Shown one piece after another: positions 37,085 through 51,800 of a stretch of 64,000 nt of DNA. The DNA comes from Ophiodon elongatus (Eukaryota; Chordata; Actinopteri; Perciformes; Hexagrammidae), in NCBI GenBank assembly GCA_016806645.1, contig JACSYO010002159.1, positions 11,798,827-11,862,826 of the forward strand, read 5' to 3'. The position numbers and the translations under genes are program-made. Each line of letters opens with the position of its first letter. Positions within the stretch are counted from its first letter, which is position 1. The notes beneath the pieces are model-generated. The model was not told the DNA's origin and did no database searches. It was given only the letters and a program-made list of their open reading frames with translations.

Positions 37085-40000
37085 GTAATGTGGCATTTTA
37101 AATCAAACTCCTGTCGCTAAAATGTGAACAACTTGTGAGACCTCCACCTCGGAGGGTCTCTTAGCAACGCGTTGCTCGCACAGAAGGGCCTCGGAGACAG
37201 CGGTTAAAACGGCTGCTGTTGTCGGGGCGACGATGACGAGCTGGCTGGTTGTCAGGTGTCAGCTAACGTTAGCTAGCTGGTTTCTGCTGCCTGTCCACGC
37301 TCAGAGGGGACCAAAACAAAGCCACGGGGTTCCTTTATTAACACATTTCACGTGTCATGTCTCTTGTACCCGTGAGTGTGCACGCAGCTCACGGTATCCA
37401 GTGTCATATCCCGATACGTACCGAACAATACGTCCATAGTGCTCTCTGGTAACTTTAGCATTGTCAGTAGAATAGCTCGCACCTGTACAGGTAGGCCTGT
37501 GCACGGGCCACTATGTTACCATCTGGCCTTATCAACTTTCTTACCATTGCATGATCTGCCATGGGGGGGAGGCTATTCAGCACCATGTTGCTACGTGGTT
37601 GAGTGTTTAAGAAAGTGAAGCAGGATGGAAGTGAAGATCGAGCAAAAAGCCTTTAAACGTTAAATTACAATACTTCTCCCACACAAGCTCCAAGTCCTCT
37701 TCAGCAGTCCCACTGCTTGTTGTTTGATTAATCATTATTTACGGAATCGCACGTCTCTCCTCTCTACCCGGTTCATAACTTGGTGTACCAGATGTTGAGA
37801 CGTACAGGTGTCTTATTAGAGCAGTATGATGATGATGATGGTGGTGAGAGATGAGAAGACTAGCCTCATGATTCTTTCAAAGCTGAGCTCGAGCAGTTTG
37901 AATAATAAATGAGCTCTGGCTACAGGCATCTCCACGAGCCAGGTGACACTGATCTGACAGGTGAAACCAAAGCCCTCATGACTGTCAATGAGTGCGGGCG
38001 GTAGGACAAAAAGCAGGTGTAATGTGAAGACCTGGAGGTAATTCTAGTTCTCTTTCACATGCTGATCACTCTGCTGATGTCTGGTGGACAGTTAATGACT
38101 AGTGCAAAATGAGTATAGAGCAGGAGACAAAGTCTTATTGTCTTTAGTCAGACAGGAATGTGCCAGTAATAGCTGTTCTTCACTGCTGTGGATAAGGCGT
38201 CACCTTTAACCACTTGTGGAGGACATTCCACAAAAGTGTGAGATAAAAGAAAAAGGTCAATTGACATAAATCTTTACCGTTTATGTCAACTGTCATGTTA
38301 GCATGTTTGTGTGTATTAGGCCGTCGTGGGACTGTCCTATGGCAATATTTAATTGTTAAAGAAGTTTTGTATTATGTGATGAAGAACCTTGACCTGTATG
38401 GTATTTAATTTGCTGGATTAGTTAAAAAAAAGAGACATTCCTGTCAGGTTATATTGTCCACAAACAGTTTGTCAACTTATTTTTCTTAGAAAAGTCACCG
38501 TATCATATAAACATAAATGTATACTGTAGCGGAGATGGTGGATTTCATCCATATTGCTCACTCCTAACCAGTGCCACTTTTTCACTGCTGCTAATAAGGC
38601 CGTAACTTGATTTGACAGATGACTTTTCTGTCATATCCATAAAGTCTTCACATGTATTGCCTGGGGCATCTGTCATCTGTAGCATGTTCAAATTGGTTTC
38701 CATGGGAATTATAATGGATCTAAATGAAGGAATGAAGTTTTGGGTCGTGTGAGTGCAGCGTGTTTGACTGCCAGACATGATAATAGAGCAATAATAAATT
38801 AAAAGGTGTCAGGAGTGCCTGAGTGGAAAGCCAGGAGGTGGAGCAGTGGTGCAGCTTGAAAAACAATCTTGACAGCTCGGCTTAAGCAACCTTTGTAGGT
38901 GTTTGAAGTAAATGTATCAATGAATGTATGTAATGATGCGAAGCTGTTAAGTCAAAGAGACAGTAGATGTATCTGTAAGGAAGGCTGGAAGGAGACGGTG
39001 ACAGAAATGCTTGATATCAGCTTCTATTGCGTCAGGTGGTAATGGCTCCATTCATATTTCTTCAACAGGCCATGTGGTTGTCAGACGTTTGACCTCTTGA
39101 ATGTCAAACGATGCTCTATTGTGCTTGTCGACAGTATATTATTGTGGGGTGTGTTTTGATACTGTTGACATTTCAAAGTTGAAATTCAAACTAGAAATGT
39201 TATCTGTCCAATCCTCAGTTTAGGAGAACTGGTTACATGCTTATTACAGTTAATATAATATATGGCAGACAGTTGTCATTTTTATTTTATATTTTGGTTT
39301 TGACACGTTGGTGTGTGTGTGTGTGGCAGGGCAGGGCAGGGGCCTTCTCGTCTATTTCATTGCCTGTGGTGGCTATTATATAAAATACCCAACTTATTGA
39401 AGGATCTTATGCCACTTTCTGTGTCCCTGGATTGATAAACAAGAACCAGATCAGATATTTTAAAACCAAAGATTGATTATTCAGTGCACAATGATTAAAA
39501 GCAGAGAAAGGAATCAACTCCTGACTTTTTATTAAAACGGAAACAAATAGTTGAATTAATCAATACCATGATTTGACATTTCATTATCTGGTTCCATCAA
39601 CCTAAGAGTTAATTTACTGTCACTCAGTTTTTCATCTCACTTCTACGTCTGTATTTCCCTTTGAGGGAGTTCTCGTCATACCGACTGCATAGTCCACTAT
39701 GAGAGAAGCTTCAGATTAAGCTTGAATTATTTTCGCTTTAGTTTCCTCAGTGATGATGACATTGACTGAAACTCCTGACCCCGCCTTCTGTTTCCCAGCT
39801 TTCAAAACCGTTTGATGATAGCTGTCAGATGATTACAGGCCTTTTACAAGGCGCTGGCGTCCACAGCTGCTATCACTGCTTATCTCCCTCTACGTTAATC
39901 TGCCCAGCCACGACCTGTTATTTGCTGCAGGATGGTGGGCAGCAGTGCTGTAGCGCTCCTATAAATGCTTTTAAGCTGCAAATCTTACAGGGAGCAGATG

Positions 40001-42757
40001 TGATTCTGAAACCTTCCAAGTCGAGCATCATCGGGCATGTTGATCTATGAAATACAGACAAACAATCATACACATGCAAACATGCAATCGAATCGTATCA
40101 AAGTATCAAAGGCTCATTCTGTGACGGCATTACTCTACTCTCTGTTGAAAATGTCCCCGCCTTTATTTAAAGCTACAGTTTGGGCCACATGGGGGCAGCA
40201 GTAACGAGCTGTAAGCACAATACCTATCGCCATATTATCACGTTATAAAGTTTACTTCTTAGCATGCAGTTGCCTGTTTAACACAGAGTAGACATGAAGC
40301 ATCAATTTTGAATAGTGTTTGTATCCACCTGATGAATATAAATCCAAAATTCACTTTTTGTTAGTCTCCACTAACTCCTGAGGAAAATATCTGGCTCCTC
40401 AGCTGCTAAATGATATCACTTTGTTTTGAGTTTATTTATTAACTTGATATTTTTTCTGTATAATTATATTTTGTGTGTAGAATAGAGCTTGATTGATCAG
40501 ACATTTTTTAGATATGATTATTTTATTGTTTCAGGGATTTAGTAGCAAAATCGCAAAAGAATTGTTGGTACCAGCTTCTCAAATAATTGTAATTTCTTCT
40601 CTTCTCTGTTTAACATCACTGCACATTTAGTATCTTTGGATTTGGTATTATTGGTTAGAGAAAACAAGTGGCGCAAACAAATTAACAGACTATTTTTCAC
40701 TTTTTGTGGCAGTTTGCAGACTAAATTGATTAATTGAAAAATAATTTTTAGTTATAGCCCAAGTGTACAGTTTTTAACACTTCACTTTCATAGCTTACAG
40801 AAGTCAATTTTTCATGTAGAAGTGAAACTCGGGTCTAAATTATTTCTTATTTGCCACAGGGAGTTGGTAATTGCTTTGGCAAATGCTTGCACTGTCTGAT
40901 GATGAGTTCCCTGCCTCTCTTTTGTTAGCACAGTTGTGTTGGTACTAAAGTTATCAGTATGATAATATCACCCATTGGATTAGCGATGCTCAAATTCAGC
41001 TTAGAGTCAGTCCGGGACACGGAGGCCTGACTGGCTCGTTCTTCTGTTTGTCTCTGCATCAACAGTTTCAGCCTGAAGAACTGGGTTGTAATAAGTTTTT
41101 TGACAAATAGCCGAAGGCCTGTGTGGGTTGGCTCTAGTGAGCAGTGACTTGGCCGACTTGTAGAAACTTCCTCTGATTGTTTCTTAAAGGCCGGATTCTC
41201 AGCACAGACCCAGTGAGTCCAAGTCGCCTGTGGAAATGAAACTGCATCAATTATTCTGCCTTTTGAGCATTAATGTTACAATTTTAAAGGATCAGTGTCT
41301 GAAAATTCACCCTGGTCTTTGTGCATAAACTAGTGTGTTGAACAAATGCTAATTGCTGATCAATGAATGCCAACAGCAAACCAATCAGATTTTGTACTTG
41401 TAGGGAAAGCAGCTTTTATGGTGTAATTAAGAAATGGTCCCACTCTAATGTAATGTCACAATTATGAAAAGCAATCAAGGCTTTTATTTATTGTTTAGTT
41501 GTGTCAAATGCATACGTATCCTGTTAACAATTACAGTACAAGCAGGCATTTGCCCCAATGGAACCATATACAATTTAATTATTTGAAGTTGTATTTGCAC
41601 TTTTTCACCATATTTAGTCAAATACAATTTCAAATTTAATTTGCTTTAGTCTTTTAGCTCCTATTATTGTGTTTATATATAATATATATATTTATTTTCT
41701 CACTATAGTTTCATGTATCCTGTTGGAGGGGGCCTGGGACCGCCACAAGGTGAGTCATTCTGCATTCAATATTACCAGTCTATTCTTTCAAGCTGACTTT
41801 TTGAAAATATGTTTCACCAGTTTCATTATCAAAAGCTGATAAATAAATGGAAAGCTTTCTCTCTCAGAATGTTAATCTGATCAGTGACATAAGATTTTTA
41901 AGGTGACCCGTTGATCATCTTGCACACTATATCAGTATATTTGGATAAAAGAAACTAGACTTGTGAAATAGGTCGCTTCACTTTGTTTGTATTGTGATAT
42001 ATCTATATATTTCATTAGACTTCACATTAGTCTTTCCTATTAACAATTGGTCTTTGCCCCTTAAAATCACAATAAGTGCTGAGACAGAATTAAGAAGCAG
42101 CAAGGATGTAGCACGTCGGAAAGCAATTATACCTTTGTTACCTGTGCCCAGAGTAGTGCATTGTGGGCCTCTAATGTACTATCATTTAGCTGTGCGTGCA
42201 TTGTCACATTTAGGCTCTTGACTTTGCCGTAACACTCCTGATAAACAATCCACACACCACTGGGGAGAAGCATCTCTCAGGGGCCATTTCGTGCTCCCAT
42301 TAGCAATGTCATTTTAGACTAAGTACATTGTGTGTAGCCACCTAAACAAGCCACTTATTCAGCCCGGTTGAGCTGTAAAATAGTGAATCATCTGGAGGCT
42401 CCAGTCAGAGCTGGCTGTACAGCCCTAGCTGTCAGCTCACACAGCATCTGTGAAAACAAACACACTTTTCTATTTTTTTTTTTCTCGCTTTCTCCTCTTG
42501 TTTTGCTCCGAGCTGTCACTGTAGTCACCAGAAAAATAGATTTGTTTGTTGCTGAGCCTGTGTCTTTTTCCAGCTGTCTAGGAAATTGATTTGCAATACT
42601 GAATCATGTCCAGTCTCTAGAGGCTTTTTCTTTTCTTTTTTTCAAACTCCAGTCCAGGATTGTATTAAGTTGTTTTTGGTGTACTTTAAATTGGCTATGC
42701 TCATGCTATAAATAGTAATTAAAGAGACTCTTCTTTTCCATGTGTACAGTATATTAT

Positions 42758-42820
<63 letters not shown>

Positions 42821-45800
42821 TGTTTGTGTTTCTGCAGGCATGGTACCCATGCAGCAGCAACAACAACAGCAGCAGCAGCAGCAGCAGCAGCAGGGCTTCC
42901 CTATGGTTCCGGTCATGCAACCGAACATGCAGGGCATGATGGGAATGAACTTCGGGGGACAGATGCCCGCAGGAGCTATGCCTATGCAGGTGAGCTTCTT
43001 CTTGACTCTGTGTTTGTCTATTTGTTTGTCGTGTAAGGTGAAATTGTCCTCCTAATGTTTCCTTAGAGATTTGTGGTCTGCATCTGAAGAGTTTAACAAA
43101 CTTGCTAATGTTTGCTTCCATTTATGAATGCATACTGAAACCCTACTGTGTTGATTTAACTGATTTTATTCACGTGGAGGCCTGGAGTTAAGAGCTTATC
43201 TTACTGTCATTCTGATTAGCAATGCTTTCCCTCGGTGTGAGTATTTAATATCATGTGACAAGGCCTAATGCTAATGGGAAGACTGAGCTGCTGTCCATGT
43301 TATTTGTTTGTATCTCACAGGGTGGGATGGCTATTGGTATGCAGACCACTGGGATGCAGTTCTTGGGTCAGCCACAGTATATGGGTATGAGACCTGCTGG
43401 ACCCCAATACACTGCGGACATGCAAAAACAAATGGCTGAGGAGCACCAGTAAGACATCTTTACAATAATGTCATGGTTCTTGTTTGTGTTTGTTTGTGTG
43501 TAAGCATGACTGCTCACATCTGCATAGCCAGCTGAGTAACTAACACACTGCATTTGTGAATAGATGGAGCATGAGAGGCTAGCATCACTGTTTTGTTCCC
43601 CCACCCTTAAGGCCTAACTGGCATCTTTTATATATTTTAATACGGATTTTCTTTTACAAGATGATTTGTCATCATTGGAGGAGTGTTGTACTGAGTTGTA
43701 CTTGTGCTCATGTGCATCCTTGGGATGTAGTTTGACCGTATCCTAATTCAAAGAGACTGTGAGGAACCTTTGACTGGTTATGAAACAGTCTCGATTTAAC
43801 GCTGATGCCTCTATATGACATTTAAAAGTAAACAAGGCGTGAAGATTGGCTATTTATATATAGTTATTCCTAATGCCTGTTAATTGGTGCCACCGGGTCG
43901 GATTCTGTGCGACATGAGATGAAGTGATGGAGGTTCACCAGAAACAATTTCAGCCCAGACTCCCGCGGGGCCTCCAGCATTAACCAGACACAGCCCCGGC
44001 TTTGCTGCCGCCTTCGACCTGCAGTCGGAACTCGAGGGGGAGGAGGAGGGAGGTTATACCTGCTGAACATCATGTTAGCATCGTCGCCGTGACCATCTTA
44101 GCATGCTGATGTTAGGATTTAGCTCGAGGCTCTGCTGTGGCCAACTACTGCCTTGAAGAGCCGCTCGCATTGCTGTCGACTTTACTGACCTCACTGACCT
44201 GCCTTTCTCAGGAACGCGATGTCTCAGGAACGCCTTAAGGAAAACTTTTCAACTTTGCCACAGACATCCTCTTGGACTCAAAGCTCAATAATTCAGAGGC
44301 TAATTATGACAATTTCACACACAAGTCAAATAGGATAAAATGATAAAGTAATTACATTTTGGACAGACATGGGTGCAAACTGCAACTTGACTGATTGGTG
44401 GAAGCATACAACCGAGAGGCAGTAATTCAATCTACTTAAAAATGCTTAAATATGCTGATGATGTGGCCTTGGTGGCCCACCTAACAGACAAGCGCTCCCT
44501 GTCCACACATGACACCACGGTCTTCTGGTTCCAGGAGGCAGTCGCTTCAGATCGGCTCTATTTTAAAAAAAAAAAAAAAAAAAAAAAAGAAGTTTTTTTT
44601 TATCATGAGTCTTTTACCAACCCATTCAAGGATATTATTTCGTTGGCTCTCCATATAATGTCTCCTCTTCATGGCTTTTAGAAAACGCCTGGAGCAGCAG
44701 CAGAAGATGCTGGAGGAGGACAGGAAAAGAAGACAGTTTGAGGAGCAGAAACAGAAGCTGAGGCTGCTCAGCAGTGTCAAACCCAAGGTGAGTGTCTCTC
44801 TCCATCCTGTTCAGCTTGCTATTCTCATGGCATGTCGACTGCTGATCTTTGTAACCTTCTGGGCTTGATCCTCTATTAATGTGTACTCAGACAGCTGAGA
44901 AGAGCCGCGATGATGCCTTGGAGGCCATTAAAGGCAACCTGGATGGCTTCAGCAGAGACGCTAAGATGTACCCTAATCCATCATCACAGACCAAGAAGCC
45001 AGGTACCTTCACCCCAATGATTTCATCTGTAATCTCTGAGATTTTGTTCCTGTTGTTTCTCTCCACCAGCAGATCTCCTCTGAGTTGAAATGCCTCCACC
45101 TAAGAATAATAGCTGGATTAGAGGCAGGTCAGCATGATGACTGCTCAGCTGGCAGCCAGACGAGCCAAAACACTGTCAGTGTACAACCAAAAAAGCTGAT
45201 TCTTGATTACATTTCTTTTATCACATTATTTTTTCAATCAATCACATCTGTACAGCTGTGACTATTGTCATGAAAATTTATTTTTTTTTACGAGAGATTT
45301 TCCTCACTATAACTTATTCCTGAAGTAATATTACAGCCGACGTTCTCACCCCTAAAAGCATTTTATTGAATCTAAATATTAATTAAATGCTTTGTCAAGA
45401 TTTTGCAGATCTACAATTTCCGGTTTTGCACAATACAGTCTTTATCTCACTCTCTGAATGTGCAGCACATAATTCATTCTCCATTGCAGTGTGTGTCATG
45501 TGTTGTGCCATCATCATTATTTCTTCATTTTTGCAGACTCATCGCCACCACATCCTTCTGTCCCCACTCGCTCCCTCCCCCCAGCTTTGTCCGAAGACAA
45601 TGATGAGTTTAGTGACTTTCAAGGGCCTGTAGACGCCCCCGCCTCCTTCCCTCCGCCCTCCTCCACCTCCTCCGCATCCGGCCTCTCCTCTCAGGCCCTC
45701 GTCCAGCCTTCGTCCACTGCCCCCGTGACAGGTTTCTCCCCGGACGATGACGAGTTTAGTGACTTTGTTCAGGGTCCTCTAAATGCGTTCCCTCCCTCCG

Positions 45801-48800
45801 ACTTCCACCTCTCCTCTCAGGCCCAAGTCCAACCTTCATCCCCTTCCCTGAAGGCAGGACTGTCTTCTTCCTCTTCCTCTTCCCTCCCTCAGTCCCTTCC
45901 CGCCTCTGTGTCCATTTCCACTGTCACCCAACACTCTGCTGTCAACAACAGCTCTACATTTCAAGGTAACTGTCTTTTTGCTTTGTTGACACCTCCCTGC
46001 CCATCCTCATAGTATATACTCAACCATATACATTTTGAATGAATCTGGATGATTTTTTCAATTTTGTTATTTTAGTGCTGTTTTTGCTGAATATTTTCAC
46101 TGGCACGTCTGGGTTTTGCATTGGCCTTGGCCTGTGTTACAGTGTGAGAGCATGCAGCTAGCACAGCAGATTGCCTGGTCTTATTACCTAAACCTACACA
46201 GCTACCAGACACTAAAACTAGGCAAACAAGGATGCAGCATCAATAAGAAACTCACCTTGCTTTGTCATTAGAAAGTGAACATTTTTCTCAGTAGGTTTTA
46301 AACACAAAGTAGCTGAATCCATCATTGATACTGAATCTGTTTGTGGTTCGATATTAGACTGTCACACTCATGTGTCATCTGTCGTCTAATCTCTCGAATG
46401 AGCAGCTGCTCCGTGACAGCTCTCAGTCTCTGGACTATGAATGACAGGACAGAGCGATCACCTTCTGTCCAGAGAAATGCTACACTAACCCTCCATCTAG
46501 TGTCATCCCCCAGTCCTCCGAGACATGTCTGACCTAGTTGTTTAGCATCTGGAATGAACACGTTATATGTCCTCAGGCTGGCATCGCTTACCTCTGACAA
46601 ACAAGACCGTTTCAATATATTTTAGGATTTCTTTTCTTTTTCAGATAATGTAGAATCAATTGCAGGTTGAATGAGATATTTGACATGGTTAATTAGTTCT
46701 GAAGAAAATGTACACGGTAGAAATACAGGATTGGTACACTGTATATTAGTTGAATATAACTTCAACTGCTTTGTATAGCCAGTGTGTTTTTATCAAGAAA
46801 CCTGTTCCCCATTCACCCCTCTAGGCCCGTCCCTGGATGAGAAGCTATTCTCCTCATGCGATTTTACTGCTGGTAAGACTGCACAGGTTAGCTTTAAATC
46901 CAAGCAGATTTTGGCTGAAATGGGTCCTGGAACTATAGTTTCAACCCAGTTTCACTCCAGCACTAAAGCGAGAAATTGGGCTGCGGCCCCTCAGGACTTG
47001 AGCTCGGTCTTCATCGCAGAAAAGCTACCTGAGGTCCCGGTGTCGGCACCCGGCGTCCCCCCGTCAGCTGTTGACTCGCCTCCTCAAACCAGTAGTGACA
47101 GTGGTGAGACACGTGCCTGTTTATTGGTCTTCATAGCTTCTTCTTCTCTCCCTTGCTCTGCTGCACACAATCAAGGCAGTACTTTTCCTTCTTTCCTGGG
47201 AAAATATTTCCACTCTTTCTAACAAACAAAAAACTTATTCTGTACCTTTTGGGATATAATTGGTTGATACGAGATTCTGGGCTGGTCATCATACAAGTGT
47301 AGCCGATGTACTCTGAAATAAAGTTCTGCTGATAATTTCCTTCGCCTCTTGGATCAAATGGAGTGGCGGTGTCTTTCAGGTATCCTCCCTGGTGTCTTTA
47401 CAACTGCTCCCAAGCCAAGTCTCTGCTCTTATATCTGCCCGCTTCATACCTCTGTCACCTCAGACCAAATCTTGTTAGAGGGGCTTCTCATGTTGGCGCT
47501 CTCTGCACACGTTGTGGAAATGGACTGTGTCTGTTGTGGTCCTGAGGTGACTCAATAAGCTGTTTGTTCCCTCGCTATGTAACGCCTTCACAGAGAACCA
47601 CCTCTGGCGCATGCTGACTGCTGTGGTTTAACAGGGATGCGCATGGATTGGCAGGCGCCACTGATGCCCAAACATAATCCGAGGCTGATTGTGCATGCCA
47701 CTTGGCTACTCCTTTCTGCTTTCATTGGTTTGTCAGCGTCCGTGTCCTCCGTGTCATCAAGGGAAATACAGGGTCTAGTTTTGGAGACCTGGCAGATTTG
47801 TAATAAGATTTGTTTAATTGCTCACTAAGGGCTGATGGGATTATTATGTGCAAAGCGGCTGCCTGAGTAAACAGACGCTTTGTAGACTCCATAAGATGTC
47901 TTGTAAGGCACTGAAAATGTGTCGTAGTTTAAAATTAAAATACAAGTTTATCTATTTGCAGATTTTTTTAATATTTATTTTCAATTTAGGGCAATGTCAG
48001 AAATGAAATTAGATTTTTAGTTTTTTTTTCTTCTGACAAGGCAGTTTCCTCTGTCTAAAGCAAGAAATGTCTGACGGGGCAAGACTCTTGTGATTTAGTG
48101 CAGGAGAGTATAACATTATGCAGCTCCCAGACATCCGATGTATGATTTTTTTTTTTTTTTCCGAGACTTGGCAAATCGTATGCCTGGGCAAGTTTTTTTT
48201 TTGCTATAACAACTAAGTGTGTGCGTGTGTGTGTGTGTGTGTGCTTGGTTGTGACAGCAGGTGTTGGCGTGTACCCACAACAAGAGCACATTCAGCCCAT
48301 GCTGCCAGGCTGGGTTTACAACGACAGCCTCATCCCAGGTAAACATTTATGGATATGTCCAGTATAATGTTTTAGACATTCATATTTGATGCTGTGTTTT
48401 GTATAAAGGAATGAAACTCTATATATTTCCGTTATGATTGAGATTTCAGAGAATTTAAGTAGTTCACCTCTCCATTTCTAGCATGCATGAACATTGTCCT
48501 TTCTGTTTGTCTCTCCTCAGAAATGTTCAAAAAGGTTCTTGAATTCACCATGACTCCATCGGGGATAGACACAGCCAATCTCTACCCTATACTAATGTCA
48601 TCCGGACTTCCCAGGGAAGCACTTGGGCAAATCTGGGCGTCAGCCAACCGCACAACACCTGGCATGCTGACCAAAGAGGAGCTCTACACTGTACTTGCAC
48701 TAATTGGTGTGGCGCAGGTAAACACTGGAGGCATGACAAATTATCCCCTTAGAACGACTTCACTAATCATCACGCATGGCTCCCGCAGAGCCTCGCCATC

Positions 48801-51800
48801 AAGTCCACACTGTAATTAGACGGGCTTAGCTCGAAATGGGTAGAAAGAGGCAGCGCTGTGAATCAGCCCAGGGCTTGTGGGGCATTTGAAGCGTAAGAGT
48901 ATATGTGCCCATCAGTCCCTATCACCTGTGTTTGGCAGGAGGCTTCTTATCGTCCTTTGCCTGGGCCTGTCACCACCACTCTGCAGGGAGCTCCCGGAAC
49001 ACTGCATGCCACCGCTTCCATGCAAACAATAACTAGACACCTTTGGTAATGCAAACCTTCATGACCTTTAAAACACAAGCACAACAAGGCGCATTCTCTC
49101 GTGAGGGGAAAAGGTTTGAGTCTGCTAGTGGCATCTGTTCAAAATGAACTTTACTTAAATGACTGTTTTTTTGGGCTTTTTCACGGAATACATTATGGCA
49201 TCAAATGAAATAGGGTCACACTAGCCAGTGTGCCATAATACCTCTAATGATTTTAATTGATCAACCTATTTTTCATTTGACAAGTTATGTGTATGTATGA
49301 GCAGGCGCGAGTGTGGAGGTGTTGCTTGCTTAGTAGCATTCGATAACGGGCACAATTGAAAGTTATTTCTTCCATTGCCACAGTATGTTTTCTGTAAGAA
49401 GATTTGACCAATTTCTGATGTTTATTGTTTGATGTTTTCTTTTAGTTTGTAAGGATGGTCTTCTTGGGAATAGCTAGATCAACCAGTGTGGGTTTTGTGT
49501 GTTTTGGGGAAAGTTCAACTGAGGATAATTATGCACATTAAGGGAGAGAGAGAGAGGAATGCCTAAACCTAAGGTTGTGTTACCTAAAACCAAAAGTGCT
49601 GTAATGGTGGACAGAGCCATGAAGAGTGCCCTGTTTGTGCTTTTGTATTGAGTGGTGTGTGTTCTATGGATAATTTTGAGGTGTGTGTTCCGAGGATTTT
49701 GGTAGATGGGAAGTATGGTTGATTTGATCCACTTTATGGTGTAGTCTGCAAGTTGTAAGAAGTTGTTTATGAGATCGATAAAGTTCCTGCAGGATTTTTT
49801 ATGGTTTTGTCAGATGGTACGAGCAAAGGGGTTCAATGAAAATGGCGAAATGTGAATCTTTGCGATATTGTCCTGTTAATAGTGACAGTGGCCATGGGTG
49901 TATTTTACAGTGTTTTTATCCATTGAATCCACAACTCTCCAAAGCCAAATTGTTGTAGAAAATTGAATTGTCTTTGTTTTGTTACACTGTGAGATGTTTC
50001 AATTTAAGTGAGTATTCTTACCTCTCTGAATCCCCAGCGTTTTTCCCTCCTGGCACATTTTTCTCTCTGTAGCCTTGACGAAGTCCTGCACCTCCTTTGG
50101 AAACGGCACAATCATGGCTAGAAGTAGAGCAAACTCAAAAATGTCTTTTGTGCAGTACAACACAGTAACTATGCCATAAATCATAAAAAAAGAAGAAAAA
50201 AAACGAATGCTGAATTTCTTTTACAAAAATTGGCAAACAATGTAATCTATATATCCAAAACATTTCCAAGTTGCCACAAGTGTTACCAATTTAAAAAAAA
50301 AAAAAAAATGGAGGCTCCATGTGCTATATGAATTAAGCTGTTCCCATTTTTTTACAACCTCTACTTAGAGCCTCTCCTCGATGCACTTTGTTCAGCAGCC
50401 TGCAGTTCAGTCGGAGTTTCACAGATTTCTTCACGTGACTGTTGGTCTCAGCCGAATCAATCAGGGCTTCGTAGTTGCGCTGAGACATGTAGAATGAAAT
50501 GTTTTTGATGAAATATCACATTTTTAGGCTTAGTTTCGGTCCGGTTTTCTGACAAACGTTCGTCACACATGATGTGTTCAAGTCCCATCGGAAAGATGAA
50601 AATCTGACGATTATGAAAGTTTTCTTCTGGCTATGATAAACGGTGTAGTTTTGGCGATTTTTGTTTAAAGAAAACATGCTTTTCCATCCCGCCGGTGGGT
50701 TTTAGGGTTCAGACGGTTAAGTTGTTAGTGACGCTTTCTTTGCTTTAGATTGAAGAAGGAACTATTGGTTATTGCAGTGTGTCCCTCTGAGGGGGGAATT
50801 TACCTTTTCATTCTTGAGACAATTCTCAGGAAAAGCTGGTTCAGGGTCTGCCATTTAAGGAATTCAATAGAGAATACACCTGGTCCTTATGCTTTAGAGT
50901 TTGGCATTTGTGTAAGAGTTTGGAGAGTGATAATGTCCTTACTATTGGGGCTATATATGTTTGCAACTCTAAACAGTTTATTGTTGATTGAGGCATGTAT
51001 TATGATATATGTTCTCTGTAGGTCCAATATTTAGCTATTAAGAGTAAAAATGTATGTGTTTACAAATCAGATTGGACACACCTCTTTGTTTATTGCTGTA
51101 GTAGCTGAAAAGACTGAGTTGTAATGTGGGGATTTTAGGATTTGTTCATCAGGGTTTTAGGTAAGTGTCCCGTAAAAGGCTTATGTCTGCCTCCAATTTG
51201 ATTAGATGATCCATGACTTTTATTCTTTGTCTGTGAGCGCATACCAAGTACATCCCGTTTAATAAAGGATAGGGGCTGCATGAAAAGGAAAGAAAAGAAA
51301 ATCTATTAGTTTCTCCTTGAGGTATGTGAAGCTGAAAAATAGTGTTTGGAACCGTGAATATGTGAAATGGGGAGGCAACAGGGAAAGTGTTAGGGATATG
51401 TGTGCAGGTGTGAATACAATTATACTCAATTTCTTTCTCTTACATTCATTTGCTTTACTTTTAATTCGTTATTTATGTTCGTAATATTCCAATTTGTCAG
51501 GAGCTTTAATTGATGTGGTTACTGAGTCTGTGAACACGATGGAAGATGCCTTTGTTTCCAGTATCTGAGGGAGTTTTGTGCTGAGAGAGCATTAAGGCCT
51601 CTGGGTCATTTAGATGTGGTGTTTTCCAGTATGCCGGAGAAAATGAGATTTAAGTGCATACTTTGTATCTCCAGTAGGGCTTCCTAAATGTGCTTACATT
51701 TTTGGGGTCAGAACATCCATTTGTTTGGTGAGGGTTTCCACAGTAGCTTCCCTAGTCAGTGCCTTACAATCTGTTTCCTCTGTTTCAGAGTGGCCTCCCA

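Larger units (their letters stand above)
43449..44681 (+). other. synrg intron 4
   Basis: Intron of 1.2 kb. The distal third is a LINE fragment ending in poly-A (about 44411-44588). The middle (about 43880-44130) is GC-richer and carries a TTAGCATGCTGATGTTAG-like stretch common in fish repeats. Confidence 0.65.

Noticed and set aside
42642..43121. 159-codon minus-strand frame with Leu and His-Thr runs
   Set aside because: Antisense shadow of the synrg polyQ exon and the TG repeat.
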